64,000 bases of DNA from an uncultured Cycloclasticus sp. GTDB lineage: Bacteria > Pseudomonadota > Gammaproteobacteria > Methylococcales > Cycloclasticaceae. The stretch is taken from NCBI GenBank assembly GCA_913060865.1, contig CAJXTU010000002.1:62001-126000 (forward strand), given 5' to 3'. The translations under genes and the position numbers were made by a program. Positions 1 through 9,000 of the stretch are shown here, piece by piece; the stretch's first letter is position 1; every line of letters begins with the position of its first letter. The notes beneath the pieces are model-generated. The model was not told the DNA's origin, searched no databases, and was given only the letters and a program-made list of their open reading frames with translations.

Positions 1-447
1 ATGCTGGAAATTACTGATGCCGTTATTTCCGTCTGGGGTGCAGATCGGGTTGGGATGCACTTAGCCCCAAGAGGGGATGCACACGACATGGGTGACTCTG
101 ATTTACTGGGTACATTTAGCTATGTTGCAAAGGAACTGGGTAAACGTAAAATTGCTTTTATTTTCGCCCGTGAGCGTGTTAGTGATGAGTGGTTTGCAGC
201 TAAATTAAAAAAAGCGTTCGGTGGGATTTATATTGCCAACCAAGGGCTCACAAAAGAAAGCGCAAGCTCTGTATTAAATTCAAAAGAAGCTGATGCAGTC
301 GCATTTGGCCAGCTTTATATTGCCAACCCAGATTTGTTGGAAAGATTTCAAACTAATGCACCACTCAACACGCCCGATCCAACAACTTTCTATGCCGCTA
401 CCAGCAAGGGATATACCGATTACCCATTTATCTCAGATATAACATAA
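1..447 (+). CDS. Old yellow enzyme family alkene reductase, C-terminal part (truncated by window start)
   Basis: GVHLAP-like R/H substrate region (RVGMHLAPRGDAHDMGDSD) and C-terminal FGQLYIANPDLLERF...TFY...GYTDYPF typical of NemA/OYE proteins. Confidence 0.85.
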   Translation: MLEITDAVISVWGADRVGMHLAPRGDAHDMGDSDLLGTFSYVAKELGKRKIAFIFARERVSDEWFAAKLKKAFGGIYIANQGLTKESASSVLNSKEADAVAFGQLYIANPDLLERFQTNAPLNTPDPTTFYAATSKGYTDYPFISDIT

Positions 448-645
448 AGCATACGCTAAATTGAGATTCTCTAGCATCCAGCTCATTATGGGTAAATCAG
501 AGCACCTGATGCAAGAACGTCAAAAACTTGGGAAAAGTGCAACTTAGGACAGCCGTTTTAACAAGCTATGGCGTTTTTTAGAGCTGACTAACCAAACTCA
601 TTTCAAGTTATCCGACTTCTTGGTTTCTTGAAAGTTACCCACCCC

Positions 646-677
646 TTGGTTTCTTGGTTTCTTGGTTTCTTGGTTTT
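646..677. repeat. Short tandem repeat, ~4 copies of TTGGTTTC
   Basis: Direct reading: TTGGTTTC TTGGTTTC TTGGTTTC TTGGTTTT; one further TTGGTTTC copy at about 620. Confidence 0.9.
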
Positions 678-919
678 TCGGCCCGCTCGCTTTGCTTGCT
701 ACCGTTATTTCGCAAATCAGCTCAGCTCATAATCTGCCTCGTTTGGCATATTGCACTCCTTTACGGAAACGGGTATCAACCCATTTTCTGCAAGCAACCA
801 AACCCCACAAATCTCTTTGTTCTTTAACCTACAATTAAGTCTTCGCTATATCACCCTCAAGCCTGTTAATTTAGTGAGAACACCCATCATTACAATTAAA
901 ACTATTATTTCTTAAGCAT

Positions 920-948
920 AAAAAAACCCCGCATAAAGCGGGGTTCTT
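920..948 (-). terminator. Rho-independent terminator of groESL
   Basis: ccccgc-ataaa-gcgggg hairpin flanked by an A-run that is a U-run on the minus strand, just downstream of groEL. Confidence 0.85.
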
Positions 949-971
949 AATCTTACGACGTGGAAGTCGAT

Positions 972-2657
<1,686 letters not shown>

Positions 2658-2669
2658 TTAAATTTTAAA

Positions 2670-2957
2670 TTACTCAACAACCGCAATGATGTCGCCTTCG
2701 TTCATCACCAATAATTCTTTGCCGTCTACTTCAACTTCTGTACCTGCGTACTTGCCAAACAATACGTTGTCGCCAACTTTTACAGACATTGGGCGTGTAT
2801 CGCCTTTGTCATTTGTAGAGCCATTACCAACAGCAAGAATCTCACCGCGGCTTGGTTTTTCTTTTGCTGAATCTGGAAGCACGATACCACCTGCGCTTAA
2901 TGCTTCTTCTTCAACACGTTTAATAATGACGCGATCACCTAATGGACGTAAATTCAT
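2670..2957 (-). CDS. groES: Co-chaperonin GroES
   Basis: [18 protein letters not shown]...[18 protein letters not shown]; upstream of groEL on the same strand. Confidence 0.99.
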   Translation of the reverse strand: MNLRPLGDRVIIKRVEEEALSAGGIVLPDSAKEKPSRGEILAVGNGSTNDKGDTRPMSVKVGDNVLFGKYAGTEVEVDGKELLVMNEGDIIAVVE

Positions 2958-3075
2958 GTATCAATCTCCTAATTGTTTAATACGATTTCAATAAATAGCT
3001 ATACGGATATGGGGCGACGATTGTATAAATCAACCCCATCCATACAATTAAAATTCATTCTATTTTGCTGGTGAG

Positions 3076-3102
3076 TTAGCACTCAACCACAAAGAGTGCT
3101 AA
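3076..3102 (-). promoter_or_regulatory. CIRCE operator (HrcA binding site) upstream of groESL
   Basis: TTAGCACTC-N9-GAGTGCTAA, an exact match to the CIRCE consensus inverted repeat. Confidence 0.95.
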
Positions 3103-3186
3103 TAATAGCCTTTGCTTGCTAGCTGTCAAGCAATGGATACAAAACTCAGTTAATATAATTGCAACAAAAACGACCCCCAAATACTC

Positions 3187-3927
3187 ATGAACGACGACCA
3201 ACTATTAAGATACAGCAGGCAAATTATGCTGCCTTCGATTGACATTGAAGGCCAACAAACACTACTCGATTCACGTGTACTTATTATTGGCATGGGCGGG
3301 CTAGGTAGCCCCGTTGGGCTTTACCTTGCAGCAGCAGGCATTGGGCACATGGTTATTAGCGACTTCGACGACGTTGACCTATCTAATTTACAACGCCAAG
3401 TTGCTCATACAACAAACAACATTGGACTATCCAAAGTTGAATCGGCCAAACAAACGTTCCACGCAATCAACCCGCTAATTAACATTACAGCCATCAACAA
3501 AAAGCTAGAAGGCGATGAGTTATTAGAACAAGTTAAACAAGCCGACCTTGTTGTGGATTGTAGCGATAACTTTGAAACTCGCTTCGCCATTAATGATGCG
3601 TGTGTTGCCGCTAAAACCCCCTTAGTCTCCGGCGCTGCTATTCGGTTTGAGGGACAAATTTCCGTGTTTGATTCACGCGACGAAAAGTGCCCATGCTACA
3701 ACTGCTTATACCCACGCGATGGCGCGGTGGCACAAAGCTGCTCTGAAAACGGCGTAATAGCACCCATCACAGGCATTATTGGAAGCATGCAAGCCTTAGA
3801 AGCCATTAAGGTTTTGACCGGCGCAGGCAAATCACTACAAGGCCGCGTGTTATTGCTCGACGGCCTATCAATGGAATGGCAAAGCATGCAACTACCGCGC
3901 AACCCAAAGTGCCCAACTTGTTCATAA
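3187..3927 (+). CDS. moeB: Molybdopterin-synthase adenylyltransferase / ThiF-HesA family E1-like enzyme
   Basis: RYSRQIMLPSIDIEGQQTLLDSRVLIIGMGGLGSP and CxxC motifs (CPCYNC, CPTC). Confidence 0.9.
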   Translation: MNDDQLLRYSRQIMLPSIDIEGQQTLLDSRVLIIGMGGLGSPVGLYLAAAGIGHMVISDFDDVDLSNLQRQVAHTTNNIGLSKVESAKQTFHAINPLINITAINKKLEGDELLEQVKQADLVVDCSDNFETRFAINDACVAAKTPLVSGAAIRFEGQISVFDSRDEKCPCYNCLYPRDGAVAQSCSENGVIAPITGIIGSMQALEAIKVLTGAGKSLQGRVLLLDGLSMEWQSMQLPRNPKCPTCS

Positions 3928-4026
3928 TTTAAAGTCGGATGTACCGTGCTATGTCAAAAAAATTAAGGCGATAAAAGGTCCACGTTTGACTCTTAATATC
4001 ACAATACATGGAAGTACTATCCACTT

Positions 4027-4077
4027 ATGTGCCATTAATACGTGATTAATAAGCACCGCTTATTAACACTGTTAGGC
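4027..4077. other. Candidate degenerate attC site or left boundary of a cassette array
   Basis: 9-bp perfect hairpin TTAATAAGC-ACC-GCTTATTAA (4046-4066) four bases before a core site GTTAGGC (4071-4077); no clear R'' box upstream. Confidence 0.4.
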
Positions 4078-4197
4078 TCGTCTGTTATTATTCGTGCAAT
4101 TGTCTTGTTTATTTTTCGTGGCGGTTGCAAAATTTGGTTTGGGTTTGTGGCGGTAATTTCTATCATGCTAAACTCGTAATGTCGGCGGTGTAAAATC

Positions 4198-4252
4198 GCC
4201 TAACAAAAAAATCAAGCGGCGGACAAAAGAGGCGCTTATTTTGGCGTTATGT
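4198..4252. other. attC recombination site 1 (integron cassette)
   Basis: R'' GCCTAAC ... TCAAGCG ... CGCTTATTTTGGC GTTATGT; GCCTAAC is the exact reverse complement of GTTAGGC at 4071. Confidence 0.75.
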
Positions 4253-4310
4253 TTTCTCCTGAATATTAACTACCCTTGCTATTATTGAAAGTAATAGTAA
4301 TAATGATCTT

Positions 4311-4496
4311 ATGAAATCTCTTACCAAAAACCTTATTACAGGCGTTGGCAGCTTGCTTAGCATTTTTCCTAACACTAATTACGCCCAATTAGTGCCTAAG
4401 CAAACAGCGGCTGAGCGCATGCGGTCTCATTGGGAGAATACAGGTAGTTATATCTCTAAATCTATAGAGCAATTCGGCAATGAGCAATCGAAATAA
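4311..4496 (+). CDS. Hypothetical protein in cassette 2
   Basis: 61 aa ORF overlapping the next ORF; hydrophobic N-terminus. Confidence 0.5.
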   Translation: MKSLTKNLITGVGSLLSIFPNTNYAQLVPKQTAAERMRSHWENTGSYISKSIEQFGNEQSK

Positions 4497-4869
4497 AAAT
4501 AAATCCGTAAGCGCCAAAAAAACACCACAAAAACAAGTCACAAACCAAGTTACCCATCAACAGTTTAGTGGGCCAATACCGCCTCCTTCAATTTTAAGTG
4601 GCTACGATAGTATCGTGCCCGGTGCCGCAGAAAGAATCCTACGAATGGCTGAGGAAGATGCTTCGCACCAAAGAAATATTGAGCATCTAGCTATAACTTC
4701 AACTAAAAGCGAAGTAAGACTTGGTCAATTTTTTGGCTTAATCGTAAGTTTGTCAGCACTTGCATTAGCTGGCTTTGCCGTACTACATGACCAACCATGG
4801 GTAGCAACACTTCTAGGCGGCGGCACTCTTGTCGGTATTATTTCAGCCTTTCATCAAAAATCTAAATAA
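4480..4869 (+). CDS. DUF2335-like predicted membrane protein (cassette 2)
   Basis: GPIPPPSILSGYDSIVPGAAERILRMAEEDASHQR...then two TM segments, the layout of DUF2335 proteins. Confidence 0.7.
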   Translation: MSNRNKNKSVSAKKTPQKQVTNQVTHQQFSGPIPPPSILSGYDSIVPGAAERILRMAEEDASHQRNIEHLAITSTKSEVRLGQFFGLIVSLSALALAGFAVLHDQPWVATLLGGGTLVGIISAFHQKSK

Positions 4870-4950
4870 ACATAACAAAAAAATCAAGTCGTTCGCTATG
4901 CTCACTGGGACGCGCAAAGAGACGCGCGCGTCTTACTTAAAACGTTATGT
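4870..4950. other. attC recombination site 2
   Basis: R'' ACATAAC (4870-4876) ... AAAAAAATCAAGTCG ... CTTACTTAAAAC GTTATGT (4944-4950); ACATAAC is the exact reverse complement of GTTATGT at 4246. Confidence 0.75.
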
Positions 4951-5205
4951 GCCGTAATGGTATCGGAGCTGTGCAATTAGAATAGTGTCATATTGATGTT
5001 TATAAACGATCCTATGTTCATCGTTTATACGCCGTGACCAATATCCAGATAATCCATGCTTTAAAGGTTCAGGTTTGCCAATACCTTCTTGAGGAGTTCT
5101 TTGGATATTTTTAATGAGTAAATTAATACGTTTAAGTATTTTTTTGTCGGTGGTTTGCCAGTAAAGGTATTCTTCCCAAGCTTTTGTTGAAAATGTTAAC
5201 TTCAC
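4945..5205 (-). CDS. yoeB: YoeB family toxin (mRNA interferase)
   Basis: FSTKAWEEYLYWQTTDKKILKRINLLIKNI...GIGKPEPLKHGLSGYWSRRINDEHRIVY...RYHYGT. Confidence 0.95.
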   Translation of the reverse strand: MKLTFSTKAWEEYLYWQTTDKKILKRINLLIKNIQRTPQEGIGKPEPLKHGLSGYWSRRINDEHRIVYKHQYDTILIAQLRYHYGT

Positions 5206-5453
5206 TCAATAAGCTCTCTTTCAGTTCCGTTACCAGTTTCAAGCTCGGCCATGGATTCTAAAAGGCTTCTAGCATTTGCAGGGGATCTTAGTAAATATGT
5301 AGTTTCCTGCATGGCGTTATAATCTTCTAACGACATCATAACAACAGGATCTTCACTTTTACGTGTAATAATAATTGGTGCGTGATCATTACAGACACGC
5401 GCCATTGTCTTTGCTAAATTTGCTCTAGCAGCGGTATAACTTATTGCATCCAT
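5202..5453 (-). CDS. yefM: YefM/Phd family antitoxin
   Basis: MDAISYTAARANLAKTMARVCNDHAPIIITRKSEDPVVMMSLEDYNAMQETTYLLRSP; start trimmed to the conserved MDAI; overlaps yoeB by 4 bp. Confidence 0.93.
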   Translation of the reverse strand: MDAISYTAARANLAKTMARVCNDHAPIIITRKSEDPVVMMSLEDYNAMQETTYLLRSPANARSLLESMAELETGNGTERELIE

Positions 5454-5506
5454 GTGGAACTCCAAAGTGTTCATGTACATTAATTGGTACATCATAGCGT
5501 ATTGGC

Positions 5507-5605
5507 ATATAACAATTCACTCAAATAAATAAATAACAGTTGGTTTTTGCTCCTTCGTCGCTTATTTTAAGCAAAAATTATTTTCCGCTTAGCAAAGCGT
5601 TAGCA
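5507..5605. other. attC recombination site 3
   Basis: R'' ATATAAC (ggcatataac, one mismatch from the reverse complement of gttatgtgcc at 4944) ... internal TGC/GCA stems ... CCGCTTAGCAAAGC GTTAGCA. Confidence 0.65.
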
Positions 5606-5645
5606 CTAATTTAATAAAACCCAAATTAATCAAAGGCAATAAACA

Positions 5646-6089
5646 ATGGAATTAAACGTATACCTTTCTGGTGAAATACACACCGATTGGCGAGAAAAAA
5701 TAATAGCGGGTTGCGAAGAAAGCGACCTTTCAATTTCATTTTCGTCCGCCGTAACAAATCATGAAGCAAGTGATGGCGCGGGCGATGTATTAGGCGCTGA
5801 AGACAGCGGTTTTTGGCGCGATCATAAATCGGCCAAGGTGAACGCGATACGCACTAAAACATTAATAGAAAACTGTGATGTAGCGATTATTCGTTTTGGC
5901 GATAAGTACAAACAATGGAATGCTGCGTTTGATGCCGGTTATTGCGCTGCATTGGGTACGCCCTACATTACATTGCATGCCGAAGATATTATTCACCCGC
6001 TTAAAGAAGTAGATGCCGCAGCACTCGCATGGGCTACAACGCCTGAGCAGGTGATTGAAATTCTAAGCTATGTCGTTAGCACAAAATAA
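5646..6089 (+). CDS. YtoQ family protein
   Basis: MELNVYLSGEIHTDWREKI...NCDVAIIRFGDKYKQWNAAFDAGYCAALGTPYITLH. Confidence 0.75.
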   Translation: MELNVYLSGEIHTDWREKIIAGCEESDLSISFSSAVTNHEASDGAGDVLGAEDSGFWRDHKSAKVNAIRTKTLIENCDVAIIRFGDKYKQWNAAFDAGYCAALGTPYITLHAEDIIHPLKEVDAAALAWATTPEQVIEILSYVVSTK

Positions 6090-6209
6090 AAGTTAAAATT
6101 GAGAAAAACATAAGTACTTGCTTTCATCTGCAATAAACCTATACTTGAACTAATTCAATAATTTACTGACTATAATAAGCATTAAAAACAGACTAGTAGG
6201 AGAAACATC

Positions 6210-6284
6210 ATGAAATGGGAAACACCAACATATAAAGATTTACGTTTCGGTTTTGAAGTAACGATGTACATCTATAACCGATAG
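6210..6284 (+). CDS. pqqA: PQQ precursor peptide PqqA (24 aa, absent from supplied ORF track)
   Basis: MKWETPTYKDLRFGFEVTMYIYNR: carries the ExxxY (E-V-T-M-Y) motif and the W-x-x-P-x-(Y/F)-x-(D/E)-L-R-x-G-F-E-V-T-x-Y pattern; RBS-like aggaga upstream. Confidence 0.93.
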   Translation: MKWETPTYKDLRFGFEVTMYIYNR

Positions 6285-6299
6285 ATAAAAATTTTCATT

Positions 6300-6328
6300 A
6301 AAAAGGGCTCCTATTAAGAGCCCTTTTT
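6300..6328 (+). terminator. Terminator downstream of pqqA (bidirectional)
   Basis: AAAAGGGCTC-CTATTAA-GAGCCCTTTTT hairpin with U-run. Confidence 0.9.
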
Positions 6329-6354
6329 AATGAAATAAACTAAATAAATTTATG

Positions 6355-6888
6355 TTATAAAAAACTTCTTTTACCCTTTGCCAACGTTAGCAAGCCGGAC
6401 CACTGCCCCTTCATTTCACCATCTAAAGTCATCATTTTTAATTCTAATTTATAACCAACAAGCTGTTGCCCATTAGAACCAAATTGACGATTAGACGATA
6501 ATTCAGAACGTACAACATAGTCGAAACTTGTCGCCGATGTATCGACCAACCTTAACAACCCAGAGTTCAGTAATGTTTCGGTAATGCGATCATAAATATC
6601 TTGCATCCTTATACTTTCATTATCTGTATTATTTCTTAATTTAGCCAAAATCAGTCGGGGCCTCTTATTGCCCCATGTTTGTACCAGGCTGGAAGATAGC
6701 ATTTTATTAGTTACCGTTTCTGCCAGCTCAGTATAATCAGCCATAGTTAGTTCAGCAGATAGGTGCCCTTTTTCACCCGACCCCACTATTGACACATTCG
6801 ACTGGCCTCCAGTTATAAGAGGGTTAGTCTGGCAGGCAGACAGAACAGCCGCTACCGCTAATAAGGTTGAAATTTTTAAAGTTTTCAT
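6355..6888 (-). CDS. LpoB-like lipoprotein (PBP activator family)
   Basis: Lipobox LSAC; ADYTELAETVTNKMLSS...RPRLILAKLRNNTDNESIRMQDIYDRITETLLNSG. Confidence 0.8.
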   Translation of the reverse strand: MKTLKISTLLAVAAVLSACQTNPLITGGQSNVSIVGSGEKGHLSAELTMADYTELAETVTNKMLSSSLVQTWGNKRPRLILAKLRNNTDNESIRMQDIYDRITETLLNSGLLRLVDTSATSFDYVVRSELSSNRQFGSNGQQLVGYKLELKMMTLDGEMKGQWSGLLTLAKGKRSFL

Positions 6889-6938
6889 AAATATCCTATT
6901 TATTTAGTCTGAAGTTTTAGTCAAAATTGAGCATCACT

Positions 6939-7397
6939 TTATCGGTCAGGGTTGCTTTTTTCTTGGTGAATAAAGAAATCATCAGGTAATCTAACAGTCA
7001 TCGTTAAGGTGTATGCCTGAGGTGTGACTCCAAGTGTTTGGAAACTTTTTATTTCCCTTGGGCCTAAGCTAAAACGCTTCCAAACTGTATTTTGGTTTAT
7101 GCTGAAGCCTTGTTGATCCTCCCAAGAGTACATGTATTCCAATGAATAACGGTTATTAGATAAATTTTGCACTGATACCTCTGCGCGCTGAAGCTGGCCC
7201 ACTGAACCAAAACGAACATCAACTAGATCTATCTTTCCAACCAAGTCTTTTGAGCCAGCAATCAATCGAGCACGTGCGTGCGCTGTACTAACTGTATTTT
7301 GCTGATGATTTCGAACAGTCGGGTGTTGCCCAATACTGTCAACAGTATTACACGCTGTTAAGAAAATACAGCCTATCAATATACATATAGTTTTCAT
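6939..7397 (-). CDS. YcfL/DUF1425-like lipoprotein
   Basis: Lipobox LTAC; VQNLSNNRYSLEYMYSWEDQQGFSINQ...WKRFSLGPREIKSFQTLGVTPQA; start trimmed to MKTICILIG. Confidence 0.75.
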   Translation of the reverse strand: MKTICILIGCIFLTACNTVDSIGQHPTVRNHQQNTVSTAHARARLIAGSKDLVGKIDLVDVRFGSVGQLQRAEVSVQNLSNNRYSLEYMYSWEDQQGFSINQNTVWKRFSLGPREIKSFQTLGVTPQAYTLTMTVRLPDDFFIHQEKSNPDR

Positions 7398-8977
7398 TTC
7401 ACTTTCACCCACATTTTGTCACTACTAGCCGTATATAACGTTTTATTTAACGATCTTGCATAAACGATATTATGACTACCTTTATCAATCTTGACGAGCT
7501 TACTGCTCAGACGTTTACCTTGCCTATTATAAGTGGCGATTTTAATCTGCGAAACAGACTTAGGGACGTAAAATCGTGCAGCCATTAATCTTGATGGTAA
7601 TGTTGTCCAAGAACGCGTATCAGGGTGGACCATTTTATCCCGTTCAGATTTCACCTTATTAACCAACGAACCAAAAACTCCTGCACTTTGCGCAGCTTGA
7701 TTCCAGGCATGCCCTTCGACAACATTACGTATAACCGTCGTCATCATACGTAATTGTGCTAATGGCCCTGCTTCTTTTTGATGGCGCAACGCTAAAGCCG
7801 TAATATCGGCTACTTCAGAGAGTCTAGCCCAACGTTTACCAGTCGATGTTTGTGCCTCAATACGATATACCTGAGAGTCTACTGCCTCATAAATAGGTAA
7901 CTCAATAATTGTTGGCGGCCCAAACCCCAAGCTAAGGTCAAATTTCAGAAGTTTTTTCTCGGGTGCAAAACCATCGCCTGCGATAACATGAACCAAACGA
8001 CGCTCCGTAGACGCGGGCTTTTTAATGTCCTTAATAGCTTGTTTAATAACATCACTTTTAGGATTAAGCTCAAGCGCCTTTTTGTAGGATATTCGAGCAT
8101 TATCTCTAAGACTTCTATCTTCATAGCTATCCAGCTCTTGTACTACGCCTGCAACATAAAAACCGAATGGATTAACAAATGCGCTGGCTACTTTAGATGC
8201 TTGCTTATTAGAGCCTTTGTATTGATTTTTTATTATTGAACCAAAACCAACATTTGCCAGCTCGGCTCCTTTTTCTTTTTGCTCTTTTTCCTCTTTAGCT
8301 ATTTCTTTTTTCGCTTCACGAATTTTCTCATCAAATGCTTCTTTTTCCATGTTTTGTAAATCAATCGCTCGCCGTGTCACGTTATACGCATTACGGTCAC
8401 CTTCTAGCAGGTAGGCTATCGACTTGTAATTAAGCATCAAGACACGTTCAAAACCAACACCTGGATACTCACCCAACTCTTCATTGCCACTGATTGTTGA
8501 GACACCCGCAGATCCTAAACCTGATAAGAAGCTTGAAACACTACCCCTCTCTTTTTTAGCCACTTGAGATCTTTCTGCACTGGAAAAACTTGCTTGGGCC
8601 AACGTCACATCTTCTGCATCCAGCGCCATCAGCCCCAGCTCTAAATTAGCCAACAAATCAAGTTTATTTGGATCCGTAATACCTTTTTGGCGTAATTTAA
8701 TCGCTTGCTCAACCTCTCCAGATGAAATCATATTTTTAATGGCTAACATATCTCTTGTATAGCCTTCGTAAGCAACCTTTCTATTGGAGCTTACCCCTGC
8801 CTTCAATGAAGCAGGCTTTGTCGCAACACTTTTTTCTGTTGTATTTTTTACCGCAGCGTCACCTACTGCACTCACCGCTTTTGAAAATGACGATAATGCA
8901 TCAAAAGCAAACAAGCTTGTAGAAAAGCAAGCCATACAGATAATAAAAATACGAATTATTAATTTATTAGAATTCAT
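7394..8977 (-). CDS. COG3014-like secreted protein of the LpoB/YcfL locus
   Basis: N-terminal signal sequence; YPGVGFERVLMLNYKSIAYLLEGDRNAYNVTRRAIDLQ and ALRHQKEAGPLAQLRMMTTVIRN patterns; adjacent to lpoB/ycfL-like genes. Confidence 0.65.
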   Translation of the reverse strand: MNSNKLIIRIFIICMACFSTSLFAFDALSSFSKAVSAVGDAAVKNTTEKSVATKPASLKAGVSSNRKVAYEGYTRDMLAIKNMISSGEVEQAIKLRQKGITDPNKLDLLANLELGLMALDAEDVTLAQASFSSAERSQVAKKERGSVSSFLSGLGSAGVSTISGNEELGEYPGVGFERVLMLNYKSIAYLLEGDRNAYNVTRRAIDLQNMEKEAFDEKIREAKKEIAKEEKEQKEKGAELANVGFGSIIKNQYKGSNKQASKVASAFVNPFGFYVAGVVQELDSYEDRSLRDNARISYKKALELNPKSDVIKQAIKDIKKPASTERRLVHVIAGDGFAPEKKLLKFDLSLGFGPPTIIELPIYEAVDSQVYRIEAQTSTGKRWARLSEVADITALALRHQKEAGPLAQLRMMTTVIRNVVEGHAWNQAAQSAGVFGSLVNKVKSERDKMVHPDTRSWTTLPSRLMAARFYVPKSVSQIKIATYNRQGKRLSSKLVKIDKGSHNIVYARSLNKTLYTASSDKMWVKVK

Positions 8978-9000
8978 AACGATTTGCTGGCTCTCTGAAA

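Noticed and set aside
5646-6089. YtoQ gene as a fourth integron cassette
   Set aside because: It follows attC3 directly, but I could not find a matching R'' (GTGCTAAC-like) or attC downstream before pqqA, so it is treated as flanking chromosome or an unclosed cassette remnant.
7988-8239. 83-aa plus-strand ORF inside the COG3014-like gene
   Set aside because: Antisense to a longer ORF with a signal peptide and conserved neighbours.
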